Assembly: GCA_910579415.1 (NCBI GenBank)
Contig: CAJTUY010000001.1
Span: 20,221-84,220 of the forward strand
Source of the DNA: an uncultured Clostridia bacterium
Lineage (GTDB): Bacteria; Bacillota; Clostridia; UBA1381
Direction: 5' to 3'
Length of the DNA: 64,000 nucleotides
The position numbers were made by a program, and so were the translations under genes. Positions 16,242 through 24,540 of the stretch are shown here, in pieces (position 1 is the first letter of the stretch; the number at the start of each line of letters is the position of its first letter). Below the pieces are notes generated by a model. That model was not told where the DNA came from. It saw nothing but the letters and a program-made list of their open reading frames with translations, and made no database searches.

Positions 16242-17948
16242 ATGAAAATGTCAAGTTTGTTTATGCCGACATTAAGAGAAGTGCCGGCAGAAGCTGAAAT
16301 TACAAGTCATCAGTTAATGCTTCGCGCCGGACTTATCAGAAAGCTGGCGGCAGGTATATATTCATATTTACCGCTGGGACTTCGTTCTCTTAAAAAGGTA
16401 GAGCAGATAGTACGAGAGGAAATGGATGCGGCAGGCGCGCAGGAATTACTGATGTCGGCGCTGCTTCCTGCGGAAGCATATCAGGCTTCGGGACGCTGGG
16501 AAGTTTTCGGGCCTAGTATGTTTAAGCTTAAGGACAGAGGAGACCGAGATTTTTGTCTTGGTCCTACGCATGAGGAGCTTTTCACACAGGCTGTTATTGA
16601 CGGTGTACGTTCATATAAAGAATATCCTATGACGCTTTATCAGATTCAGCATAAATACCGTGATGAGGGACGTCCGCGCTTTGGCGTTATAAGAAGCCGT
16701 GAATTTGTCATGAAGGACGCTTACAGCTTTGATTTGGACGAAAAGGGACTGGATGCGTCATACAAAAAGATGTATGATGCATATTGCAGAATATTTAATC
16801 GTCTTGGACTCGACTTTACAATAGTTGACGCTGACAGCGGCGCAATGGGCGGAAGCGGAAGTCAGGAATTTATGGTTAAGTCGCCTGTCGGCGAGGACGG
16901 AATTGCATATTGTGATGACTGCGGTTATGCAGCAAACTATGAAAAGGCTGAATGTATTCCGCAGGAAAAACCGTCTGATGAAGGCGATTATAATATGGAA
17001 AAAATTCATACTCCGAATGTTCATACAATTGAGGAATTGGTGAGCTTTTTGAATGCAGAAGCATATAATTTTGCAAAAACCATTATTTATAAAGCTGATG
17101 ATAAGTATATTGCGGCAATGGTTCGCGGTGACAGGGAGGTAAATGAGGTTAAGCTTAAAAATCTTGTCGGATGTACGGACGATTTAGAGCTTGCCGAACC
17201 TTTTATGGTACGTAAGCTGACAAATGCGGAAGTTGGTTTTGCGGGACCTGTCGGAATTGAGATACCTGTTTATGCCGACAAGGAAGTGGCAATGATGAAA
17301 AACTTCATTATTGGCGCAAACGAAACAGATATGCACTATAAGAATGTTAATATAAACAAGGACTTTACGCCTGCTGAAGTTGCGGATATCCGTACAATAG
17401 ACGAGGGCGATGTGTGTCCTAAGTGCGGTAAGCCCATAAAGACGGCGCAGGGTATTGAAGTGGGACATATATTTAAGCTTGGAACAAAATATTCCGATGC
17501 GCTCGGACTTAAATATCTTGACGAGGACGGCAAGAGCAAGACTGTTATTATGGGTTGCTATGGTATAGGAGTTACCCGCTGTCTTGCGGCGGCAATTGAA
17601 CAGAATAATGATGGTGACGGTATTATCTGGCCTGTTTCAATCGCGCCTTATGAGGCTATGGTTATTCCTGTAAACAGTAAGGTTCAGGAACAGGCAGAGC
17701 TTGCTGAAAAAATATATGAGGAATTGAAGTCGAAGGGTATTGACGTACTTCTTGACGACAGACAGGAAAGAGCGGGCGTCAAATTTAAGGACGCTGACCT
17801 TATCGGTGTTCCCGTAAGAATTGTAGTCGGTAAAAAATGCGGCGAGGGTATTGTTGAATATAAGGAACGTAAAAACGGTGAGGCAGTTGAAAAAGCAGTT
17901 GAAGAAGCAGTGAAAGATGTTGTGGAATTTGTAAAGAGTAATAAGTAA
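16242..17948 (+). CDS. proS: proline-tRNA ligase, bacterial (ProS type 1) form
   Basis: 568 residues, a class II synthetase. Motif 2 is seen at [22 protein letters not shown] and motif 3 at [15 protein letters not shown]. Between them, about residues 220-400, lies the insertion domain that edits Ala-tRNA(Pro). The C-terminal anticodon-binding domain carries [20 protein letters not shown]. It charges tRNA(Pro) with proline. It appears to be read with argC-argB; no T-box leader fits in the 21-base gap. Confidence 0.97.
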   Translation: MKMSSLFMPTLREVPAEAEITSHQLMLRAGLIRKLAAGIYSYLPLGLRSLKKVEQIVREEMDAAGAQELLMSALLPAEAYQASGRWEVFGPSMFKLKDRGDRDFCLGPTHEELFTQAVIDGVRSYKEYPMTLYQIQHKYRDEGRPRFGVIRSREFVMKDAYSFDLDEKGLDASYKKMYDAYCRIFNRLGLDFTIVDADSGAMGGSGSQEFMVKSPVGEDGIAYCDDCGYAANYEKAECIPQEKPSDEGDYNMEKIHTPNVHTIEELVSFLNAEAYNFAKTIIYKADDKYIAAMVRGDREVNEVKLKNLVGCTDDLELAEPFMVRKLTNAEVGFAGPVGIEIPVYADKEVAMMKNFIIGANETDMHYKNVNINKDFTPAEVADIRTIDEGDVCPKCGKPIKTAQGIEVGHIFKLGTKYSDALGLKYLDEDGKSKTVIMGCYGIGVTRCLAAAIEQNNDGDGIIWPVSIAPYEAMVIPVNSKVQEQAELAEKIYEELKSKGIDVLLDDRQERAGVKFKDADLIGVPVRIVVGKKCGEGIVEYKERKNGEAVEKAVEEAVKDVVEFVKSNK

Positions 17949-17952
17949 AAAC

Positions 17953-17985
17953 AGACGGTATGGAATTTATCCATACCGTCTTTAG
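17953..17985. terminator. bidirectional terminator between proS and clpC
   Basis: A perfect 12-bp stem, AGACGGTATGGA (17953-17964) with its complement at 17970-17981, and a five-base loop, sits between two convergent stop codons. T-rich sequence follows on the right, and the proS-side A-run gives a U-tract for clpC. Confidence 0.88.
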
Positions 17986-17987
17986 AT

Positions 17988-20441
17988 TTATGCCTTGTTT
18001 ACGGTGAATTTATCATCACTGACATCGAGTGTGATTTTATCTCCGCCTGAGATATTGCCATCTATAATTTCCTCAGATAGCATATCCTCAATTTCGTTTT
18101 GGATAGCGCGTCGCAGAGGTCGTGCGCCGTATACGGGGTCAAAACCCGATTTTGCGATTTTTTCAATTGCCTCGTCCGAGAATGAAATATCAATTTCATT
18201 TGCGGTTAAGCGCTCCTTTAAGGATTTTAGCATAAGTCCTGCAATTGACTTTATATCATCTTCCGAGAGCCTGTCAAATACGATGATATCGTCAATTCTG
18301 TTTAAAAATTCAGGCTTAAACGCGCGTTTAACCTCGTCCATAACTTTATTTTTAATTTTTTCATGCTCACTAAGGCCCTTGTCATCATTTCCGCCTGAGA
18401 AACCGAGCTTTGACGATACATTTCCGAGAATTTCTTTTGCACCGAGATTTGAAGTCATTATAATGACAGTGTTCTTGAAATCAACTTTTCTGCCCTGCGC
18501 GTCTGTGAGAATACCATCGTCAAGAATTTGAAGCATGATGTTGAATACATCAGGATGCGCTTTTTCAATTTCGTCAAACAGAATTACCGAATACGGGTGC
18601 TTTCTTATCTTTTCGGTAAGCTGACCGCCTTCCTCAAAGCCTACGTATCCCGGAGGTGAACCGATAAATTTGGAAACAGCATGTTTCTCCATGTATTCTG
18701 ACATATCAACACGTATCAGCGCGTTTTCACTTCCGAACATTGCTTCGGCAAGCGATTTGGACAGCTCTGTTTTTCCTACGCCGGTAGGACCGAGAAATAG
18801 GAAGGAGCCTATCGGACGTTTAGGGTCTTTAAGTCCTGCGCGTCCGCGCTTAATTGCCTTCGCCACTGCGGTTACAGCCTTGTTCTGACCTATAACTCTT
18901 GCATGCAGAATATCCTCAAGGTTTCTTAATCTTTCCATTTCCTCCTCTTTAAGTCTTGCGGCAGGAATGTGAGTCCAGTCAGCCAGTATTTCGGCTATAT
19001 CGTCCTCGCTTACAACAAGCGATGATGATGAGCCGGTACCTTTCCAGTCGCTTTTCAGCGCAGTCACTTCATCTTTAAGAGTTTTTTCCCTGTCGCGTAT
19101 TTCCGCAGCCTTTTCAAAGTCCTGCGCGGTTATAGCCTCCTGCTTTTCTGAAATCAGAGTTTCCAAAAGCTTTTCTTTTTCCTTTAGGTCTTGTGGTTCA
19201 GTCTGTGAACCTAAACGCTTCTTTGAAGCGGCTTCGTCGATAAGGTCAATTGCCTTGTCCGGAAGGAAACGGTCGGTAATATATCTTGCCGACATTTTGA
19301 CTGCTGCCTTAAGTGCATCGTCTGTTATGGTTACTCCGTGATGCGCCTCGTACTTATCGCGTATACCGTTAAGGATTTCAAAAGCTTCCTCCTCAGTCGG
19401 TTCGCCGACTGTTACAGGCTGGAAACGACGTTCCAAAGCAGCGTCCTTTTCGATATTTTTTTTGTACTCTTTAAGAGTGGTAGCGCCGATAACCTGTAAT
19501 TCACCGCGCGCAAGGAATGGTTTAAGAATGTTTGATGCGTCCATGCTTCCTTCGGCGCTGCCTGCTCCTACAATTGTATGAAGCTCATCAATAAACAGTA
19601 TTACATTCTGGGCTTTTAAAACCTCGTTTACAACTTTTTTCAGACGTTCTTCAAACTCACCTCTGTATTTTGCGCCTGCAACCATACTGGACAGGTCCAC
19701 TGATACAAGACGTTTTGTTTTAAGCGGCTCGGGAACGTCACCCGAAGCGATTTTCTGAGCCAGTCCTTCAGCTACCGCCGTTTTTCCCACGCCAGGCTCG
19801 CCTATAAGGCATGGGTTGTTTTTTGTGCGCCTTGAAAGTATCTGTGTTACGCGCTCAATCTCCTTTGAACGTCCTATTACAGGGTCAAATTTTTCTTCGC
19901 GCGCCAGTGCGGTAAAATCACGTCCGAACTGGTCAAGCGTAGGGGTGGGGGAGTTAGGGTTGGGAGCATAGTCTCCTGATGCTGCTTCCTCATATTCTCC
20001 GTCACTGTCAATAGCGCGGAGTGTATCGGTGTAGATGTTTGTAAATTCAATTCCCGATGAACTCAGTATTTTTGCCGCCACGCCGTCGCCGTCGCGGATA
20101 ATTGCCATAAGAATATGTTCTGTACCTATATACTTATGTCCAAGCCTGCGCGCTTCCACAGCGCTCATTTCAAGTATTCGCTTTGAACGCGGTGTAAGCG
20201 GAAGCTCTGTCTGCTGCGGAAGCGGCGCGCCTGCACCGATATATTCGTTTATTTTCTGCGTTACCGCATCTGCTGTAAGACCGCTTTCCTCAAGTATTTT
20301 TGCTGCGACACCGCTTCCCTCGCGTATAAGACCGAGAAGCAGATGCTCGCTGCCTATATAATTGTGTCCCATCTGCGCCGCCGCGTCATGCGCTTCGCTG
20401 ATGGCTATTCTTGCTTTTTCGGTAAAATTTGAAAATAACAT
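17988..20441 (-). CDS. clpC: ATP-dependent Clp protease ATPase subunit ClpC
   Basis: 817 residues. The order is: double Clp-N repeat (1-145) with [19 protein letters not shown] and [22 protein letters not shown]+ domain 1 with Walker [13 protein letters not shown] and Walker [16 protein letters not shown]; a middle segment with the UVR motif [22 protein letters not shown]+ domain 2 with [16 protein letters not shown] and [16 protein letters not shown]. It unfolds substrates for ClpP, including proteins marked with phosphoarginine by McsB, and needs an adaptor such as McsB or MecA. It is the last gene of the CtsR-controlled operon, 15 bases after mcsB. Confidence 0.97.
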   Translation of the reverse strand: MLFSNFTEKARIAISEAHDAAAQMGHNYIGSEHLLLGLIREGSGVAAKILEESGLTADAVTQKINEYIGAGAPLPQQTELPLTPRSKRILEMSAVEARRLGHKYIGTEHILMAIIRDGDGVAAKILSSSGIEFTNIYTDTLRAIDSDGEYEEAASGDYAPNPNSPTPTLDQFGRDFTALAREEKFDPVIGRSKEIERVTQILSRRTKNNPCLIGEPGVGKTAVAEGLAQKIASGDVPEPLKTKRLVSVDLSSMVAGAKYRGEFEERLKKVVNEVLKAQNVILFIDELHTIVGAGSAEGSMDASNILKPFLARGELQVIGATTLKEYKKNIEKDAALERRFQPVTVGEPTEEEAFEILNGIRDKYEAHHGVTITDDALKAAVKMSARYITDRFLPDKAIDLIDEAASKKRLGSQTEPQDLKEKEKLLETLISEKQEAITAQDFEKAAEIRDREKTLKDEVTALKSDWKGTGSSSSLVVSEDDIAEILADWTHIPAARLKEEEMERLRNLEDILHARVIGQNKAVTAVAKAIKRGRAGLKDPKRPIGSFLFLGPTGVGKTELSKSLAEAMFGSENALIRVDMSEYMEKHAVSKFIGSPPGYVGFEEGGQLTEKIRKHPYSVILFDEIEKAHPDVFNIMLQILDDGILTDAQGRKVDFKNTVIIMTSNLGAKEILGNVSSKLGFSGGNDDKGLSEHEKIKNKVMDEVKRAFKPEFLNRIDDIIVFDRLSEDDIKSIAGLMLKSLKERLTANEIDISFSDEAIEKIAKSGFDPVYGARPLRRAIQNEIEDMLSEEIIDGNISGGDKITLDVSDDKFTVNKA

Positions 20442-20456
20442 AGTAAATCAACTCCT

Positions 20457-21455
20457 TTACATATTATCTCTGAGAAATTCCGCGCGCTTTATGTCGCGTC
20501 CGGAAGGTTCAAGCTCCTTATCTCCGCTAAGCAGTGCGGGTTCGGTTATAACCATACATTCAAGAGGTGATATTTTGCCCTCACAGGGAAGTATACCCAT
20601 ATTCTGACCGAGCATTACATCTGACAGCAGGGATTTTGCTTCTGCGGATGACATGCACCTTGCATATTTAAGTATTCCGTAGGAACGGTACAGTTTATCC
20701 GCAAGAGCATCGGAATTGTTGTCTTTAAGCGCTTTGCGCGCTTTGGTTTCCATTTCCGTAAGCTGTTTTACAATATCTTTAAGCTTTTCAATTGACTGCT
20801 GTTCGGAAATGCCAAGTGTCATTTTATTTGAAATCTGATACAGATTTCCGTAGGCCTTTGTGCCTTCGCCGTAAAGTCCGCGCACTTCAATTCCAAGACT
20901 TGCGGCAGAAGAAATAACGCGGCTTATGTTATCAGTCATTGTAAGCGCGGGCAGATGAAGCATTACAGAGGCGCGCATGCCGGTGCCTGTGTTGGTGGGG
21001 CAGGCGGTAAGATAACCGAAATCATTGTCAAATGCGTAAGTCAGATTTTCTTCAAGGACATCGTCAACCTTTGATGCAAGTGAATATGCCTCATCAAGCG
21101 CAAGTCCTGATAAAATTACCTGCAAGCGTATATGGTCCTCCTCCATAAGCATAATGCTCATGGTTTTGTCTTTATTTATAAGTACGGATTTTCCTTTTCC
21201 TTCGCACATTACGGGACTTATAAGATGTTCCTCCGCCATTGCCTGTTTTCTTACAGACGGGGTATTGTCAAGGTTGATAAAATCAAAATCCTTTGCAAGC
21301 GTGGAATTACTTCCCAAAAGTGCATTTTTGATTTTTTCGGTAACATCGGCTGTTGACGCAAGAGCATTTGGGAATGGGATGCCTGCAAGGTTTCTTGCCA
21401 GTCGTATTCTGGTGGATACCACTATATCCGATTTATTGTTTTTATACCAAATCAT
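20457..21455 (-). CDS. mcsB: protein-arginine kinase McsB
   Basis: 332 residues, ATP:guanido phosphotransferase family. The N-terminus has IVVSTRIRLARNLAGIPFPN, and the active site segment is TACPTNTGTGMRASVML near residues 150-168, with the Cys and Arg of the phosphagen-kinase loop. It phosphorylates arginines, marking damaged proteins for ClpCP and inactivating CtsR during heat stress. Its start codon overlaps the mcsA stop by four bases, suggesting coupled translation with its activator. Confidence 0.96.
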   Translation of the reverse strand: MIWYKNNKSDIVVSTRIRLARNLAGIPFPNALASTADVTEKIKNALLGSNSTLAKDFDFINLDNTPSVRKQAMAEEHLISPVMCEGKGKSVLINKDKTMSIMLMEEDHIRLQVILSGLALDEAYSLASKVDDVLEENLTYAFDNDFGYLTACPTNTGTGMRASVMLHLPALTMTDNISRVISSAASLGIEVRGLYGEGTKAYGNLYQISNKMTLGISEQQSIEKLKDIVKQLTEMETKARKALKDNNSDALADKLYRSYGILKYARCMSSAEAKSLLSDVMLGQNMGILPCEGKISPLECMVITEPALLSGDKELEPSGRDIKRAEFLRDNM

Positions 21456-21823
21456 AGTCCCTTCGCCTCGCTTTCTATTTTGCGTATCTCCTTATGAAGC
21501 TTTGCTGCTTTTTCGTAGTCCTCATTTCTTACGGCTTCCGAAAGCTCTGTTTTCAGTGTTTCATACTGACGCTTAAGCTTCAGTTCTCTGCCCGACTTTG
21601 AGGGGATTTTGCCTGTGTGTACTGTGTTGGGGTGTATGCGTGCAAGCGTTTGTCTGACAGGTGTTCTGAATGAATTATAACATTCGCCGCAGCCTATTTT
21701 GCCTGTGCGCATAAAATCCGAATATGTGTGTCCGCATACGGGACATTTCTTTTCCTCTTTAACGGTGGCCGGTTGCATAAAGATGTCGAAGCCGTCAAAA
21801 AAATCTGAAAATAAATCATACAT
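21452..21823 (-). CDS. mcsA: McsB activator McsA, short form with one zinc-binding unit
   Basis: 123 residues. One zinc unit is visible, CPVCG and CGECY about 20 residues apart (near residues 23-46). A UVR helix follows, LKTELSEAVRNEDYEKAAKLHKE. Bacillus McsA is longer and begins with an additional CxxC zinc finger, which is missing here; the protein starts MYDLFSDFFDGFDIFMQP instead, and no upstream start restores it. McsA binds and activates McsB. It lies between ctsR and mcsB in the standard order. Confidence 0.9.
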   Translation of the reverse strand: MYDLFSDFFDGFDIFMQPATVKEEKKCPVCGHTYSDFMRTGKIGCGECYNSFRTPVRQTLARIHPNTVHTGKIPSKSGRELKLKRQYETLKTELSEAVRNEDYEKAAKLHKEIRKIESEAKGL

Positions 21824-21849
21824 AATAAATCATTCCTTTCTCATTAAAA

Positions 21850-22293
21850 CTACCTGTGCATAAGCATGCTTTTTAATATATTTGCTCTTAAGACACTGCG
21901 CAGAGGCTCGTCAGCCGTAAGCACATTGTCGGATATTCCGCTTAAAATAAGTGAAGCATCTTTGTTGCTCAGTGCCTCCTGCCGCACAAGGTTTGCAATG
22001 TATGCCCTTGCGCTTTTTTCATCCGTACTTTCTCCGATTGCTTTTATGGTATCGGCAATAATACCGTCGTCGCTGCGGATTTGTTTAATTCTCAGATAAC
22101 CTCCTCCGCCGCGACGTGACTCTACAATATATCCGTGTTCGGGTGAAAAGCGCGTTGAAATAACATAATTTATTTGTGAGGGGACACAGCCGAAAACCGA
22201 TGCAAGCTCGTTTCGTCTGAGTTCCAGCCATTCATCGCTGTCCTCTTTTAAAAGCTCTGTAATGAACGCTTCTATTTTATCACTTAAACCCAT
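21850..22293 (-). CDS. ctsR: heat-shock repressor CtsR
   Basis: 147 residues, first gene of the ctsR-mcsA-mcsB-clpC operon. The winged helix-turn-helix is at about residues 1-70, with ELASVFGCVPSQINYVISTR as recognition region and the glycine-rich wing SRRGGGGYLRI, whose arginine senses heat and is a McsB target. It represses this operon and usually other clp genes. A CtsR operator overlaps its own ribosome site and early transcript. Confidence 0.96.
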   Translation of the reverse strand: MGLSDKIEAFITELLKEDSDEWLELRRNELASVFGCVPSQINYVISTRFSPEHGYIVESRRGGGGYLRIKQIRSDDGIIADTIKAIGESTDEKSARAYIANLVRQEALSNKDASLILSGISDNVLTADEPLRSVLRANILKSMLMHR

Positions 22294-22307
22294 TTATCAT
22301 TCACCCC

Positions 22308-22330
22308 TTTGACTTTGACTTTCTTTGACC
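22308..22330 (-). promoter_or_regulatory. CtsR operator with an extra half-site
   Basis: On the minus strand GGTCAAA (22330-22324), three bases, AGTCAAA (22320-22314) matches the CtsR consensus RGTCAAA-N3-RGTCAAA exactly. A third heptamer, AGTCAAA (22314-22308), overlaps the second by one base and runs into the ribosome site. The operator lies just downstream of the -10. Confidence 0.92.
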
Positions 22331-22341
22331 TTTCATTTATC

Positions 22342-22369
22342 ATTATACTCATTTTATCCGTTTTGTCAA
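22342..22369 (-). promoter_or_regulatory. sigma-A promoter of the ctsR operon
   Basis: Minus-strand TTGACA (22369-22364), 16 bases, TATAAT (22347-22342). Both hexamers match the consensus fully, so expression is likely set by CtsR repression. Confidence 0.88.
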
Positions 22370-22399
22370 TGAATATTCTGTGAATAATTTGTTAACATC

Positions 22400-22428
22400 A
22401 AAAAAACGTCCGCACATATGCGAACGTT
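22400..22428 (-). terminator. terminator after the SDR gene
   Basis: On the minus strand AACGTTCGCA, loop TATG, TGCGGACGTT form a 10-bp stem with one G-U pair, followed by a run of T. It ends the prfA-SDR operon. Confidence 0.88.
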
Positions 22429-22442
22429 TCGGATTTTTAAAA

Positions 22443-23285
22443 TTAAACCCCGAAGTATGCCTGAAAACCTCCGTCGACAGGGATAAGCGCGCCTGTAACA
22501 AAACCTGACAGAGTATCGTCTGAGAGATACAGCATTGTGCCTGCTAAATCCTCAGGCACTCCGAACCTGTCCATAGGAGTATGGGCTATAACTTTTTTTG
22601 ACCGTTCTGTCAGTGAGCCGTCAGCGTTTAAAAGCAGCGTTTTGTTCTGCTCGGTCTGAAACCAGCCCGGCGCGATGGCGTTTGCGCGTATACCGCTTTT
22701 TGCAAAATGTACTGCGAGCCATTCTGTAAAGTTTGCGATACCTGCTTTTGCCGCGCAGTATGCGCTGACCTTTGTAAGAGGGTGGTATGACCCCATTGAA
22801 GCTACATTTATAACTGTTGAACCTTTTCTGCCGAGCATATCGGGCAGAAATACCTGCGTGGGCAGAATGGTCCCTATTATATTAAGGTCAAATACATAGC
22901 TGAAATTGTCTTTTTCAAGGTCAAAAAATGAAACAATATCAGGATTTTCTATATCGCCGTTTTCAAAAAATTCCTTTGTTGTGTTGCCGCGCGGATGATT
23001 GCCGCCTGCGCCGTTTACAAGAATATCAACCTTGCCGAAGGCATCGTTTACTGCCTTTTTTGCGGCTATAATACTATCCTTGTCAACAACATCGCACTGA
23101 ACAGCAAGGCCGTTGCCGCCGAGTGAGTTTATTTTGTCGCGTACAGCTTCAAGCTTTGCCGGCGTGCGTCCGAGTACGGCTACATTCATGCCCTGCTCGG
23201 CATATGCGTAAGCAAAAGCGCTGCACAACACGCCGCTTCCGCCTGTGATTACGGCTGTTTTGCCCTTTAAATTAGTAAATTCCAT
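22443..23285 (-). CDS. short-chain dehydrogenase/reductase, resembling SDR-type D-mannonate oxidoreductase
   Basis: 280 residues from ATG 23285, which has GGGAGAG upstream; the open frame extends further but overlaps prfA. The Rossmann start is KTAVITGGSGVLCSAFAYAY, NAG-like NGAGGNHP lies near residue 90, and the catalytic Ser-Tyr-Lys are in NVASMG and SAYCAAKAG. The GGNHP segment and overall length recall the SDR form of D-mannonate (fructuronate) oxidoreductase known from Bacillus. Other sugar-acid or polyol substrates are possible, and no hexuronate genes lie nearby. It begins 22 bases after prfA. Confidence 0.78.
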   Translation of the reverse strand: MEFTNLKGKTAVITGGSGVLCSAFAYAYAEQGMNVAVLGRTPAKLEAVRDKINSLGGNGLAVQCDVVDKDSIIAAKKAVNDAFGKVDILVNGAGGNHPRGNTTKEFFENGDIENPDIVSFFDLEKDNFSYVFDLNIIGTILPTQVFLPDMLGRKGSTVINVASMGSYHPLTKVSAYCAAKAGIANFTEWLAVHFAKSGIRANAIAPGWFQTEQNKTLLLNADGSLTERSKKVIAHTPMDRFGVPEDLAGTMLYLSDDTLSGFVTGALIPVDGGFQAYFGV

Positions 23286-23307
23286 TTTTTCTCTCTCCCT
23301 GTAATTT

Positions 23308-24381
23308 TTATTCGGCATTTGCCAGTTTTGCCGCTTGGTCAGCTGTAACCAGAGCATCAACAATTTCATCAAGTGAACCGTCAAGAACCTGTTCAAGCTT
23401 GTAAAGCGTCAGATTTATACGATGGTCGGTAACGCGGCTTTGAGGGAAGTTATACGTTCTTATACGCTCGCTTCTGTCACCTGAACCAACCTGCGATTTT
23501 CTTTCGTCAGCAATCTCCTTGTGCCGCTGTTCCTCCATAACCTCATAAATTCGCGAACGCAGGATTTTCATTGCCTTATCCTTGTTTTTGTGCTGTGATT
23601 TTTCGTCCTGGCATGAAACAACGATGCCTGTCGGTATGTGTGTAATTCGTACCGCAGAGTCGGTTGTGTTGACGCACTGACCGCCCGGACCGCCTGCGCG
23701 GAATACGTCGATTCTGAGGTCGTTCTGGTTAATTTCTACTTCGACCTCCTCCACTTCGGGAAGCACCGCAACCGTCACTGCTGAAGTGTGGATACGTCCG
23801 CTCGATTCCGTTTCGGGTACGCGCTGCACTCGGTGGACTCCGCTTTCGAATTTAAGACGGCTGTATGCGCCCTGTCCCTCAATGGAGAAGCTAACCTCCT
23901 TGTAACCGCCTATGTCTGTTGGATTTGAACTTAAAATATCTATTTTCCAGTTCTTTGACTCTGCGTACATTGAATACATACGCATTAAATCCGCCGCGAA
24001 AAGTGCCGCCTCGTCGCCGCCTGTGCCTCCGCGTATTTCCATAATGACGTTTTTGTCGTCGTTCGGATCTTTCGGCAGAAGCAGTAGCTTCAATTCCTCT
24101 TCAGCTGTTTTAACTGTTTCTTCTGCTTCTGACATCTCCGCGCGTATCATTTCTTCAAAGTCTTTATCCTGAGGAGCTGACAGCATTTCCTTATCATCCT
24201 CGATTGTCTGCCTTGCTGATTTTAATTCCCTGTACTTATCAATAATTGGTGAGAGGTCAGAATGTTCTTTGCAGTATTTGCGCCATGAATTCTGGTCGGC
24301 AATAACTTCAGGGTCGCTTATTTTTTCGGAAACAAATACAAACCGTTCCTCTAACGCTTCTAATTTATCAAGCATTTTCAT
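23308..24381 (-). CDS. prfA: peptide chain release factor 1
   Basis: 357 residues. The peptidyl-tRNA hydrolysis motif is in [20 protein letters not shown]. The stop-codon recognition region reads [18 protein letters not shown], the PxT type of RF1 that reads UAA and UAG, rather than the SPF type of RF2. It has its own consensus promoter and is read with the SDR gene. Confidence 0.97.
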   Translation of the reverse strand: MKMLDKLEALEERFVFVSEKISDPEVIADQNSWRKYCKEHSDLSPIIDKYRELKSARQTIEDDKEMLSAPQDKDFEEMIRAEMSEAEETVKTAEEELKLLLLPKDPNDDKNVIMEIRGGTGGDEAALFAADLMRMYSMYAESKNWKIDILSSNPTDIGGYKEVSFSIEGQGAYSRLKFESGVHRVQRVPETESSGRIHTSAVTVAVLPEVEEVEVEINQNDLRIDVFRAGGPGGQCVNTTDSAVRITHIPTGIVVSCQDEKSQHKNKDKAMKILRSRIYEVMEEQRHKEIADERKSQVGSGDRSERIRTYNFPQSRVTDHRINLTLYKLEQVLDGSLDEIVDALVTADQAAKLANAE

Positions 24382-24407
24382 ATCTCCTTACTATGTCAAT
24401 ACTGAGT

Positions 24408-24436
24408 ATTTTATAATATTTTACCATAAGTGTCAA
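24408..24436 (-). promoter_or_regulatory. sigma-A promoter of prfA
   Basis: Minus-strand TTGACA (24436-24431), 17 bases, TAAAAT (24413-24408). Confidence 0.85.
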
Positions 24437-24480
24437 CATGATAGTTAAAAATTAGTCACAAAAATTTAACATTTTGTTTA

Positions 24481-24509
24481 TAGACACTTGAATAAATTTG
24501 TGTTACAAT
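24481..24509 (+). promoter_or_regulatory. sigma-A promoter of the CAP/NlpC-P60 gene
   Basis: TAGACA (24481-24486), 17 bases, TACAAT (24504-24509). The -10 context GTGTTACAATA is the same as at the other NlpC/P60 gene (5646-5654). Confidence 0.75.
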
Positions 24510-24540
24510 ATAAAATGTATAAATTTGAGTAAGGACGGTG

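Noticed and set aside
23286..23396. Extended start of the SDR gene inside prfA
   Set aside because: The extra residues look like out-of-frame prfA sequence, while MEFTNLKGKTAVITGG at 23285 begins as SDR proteins do and has GGGAGAG upstream.
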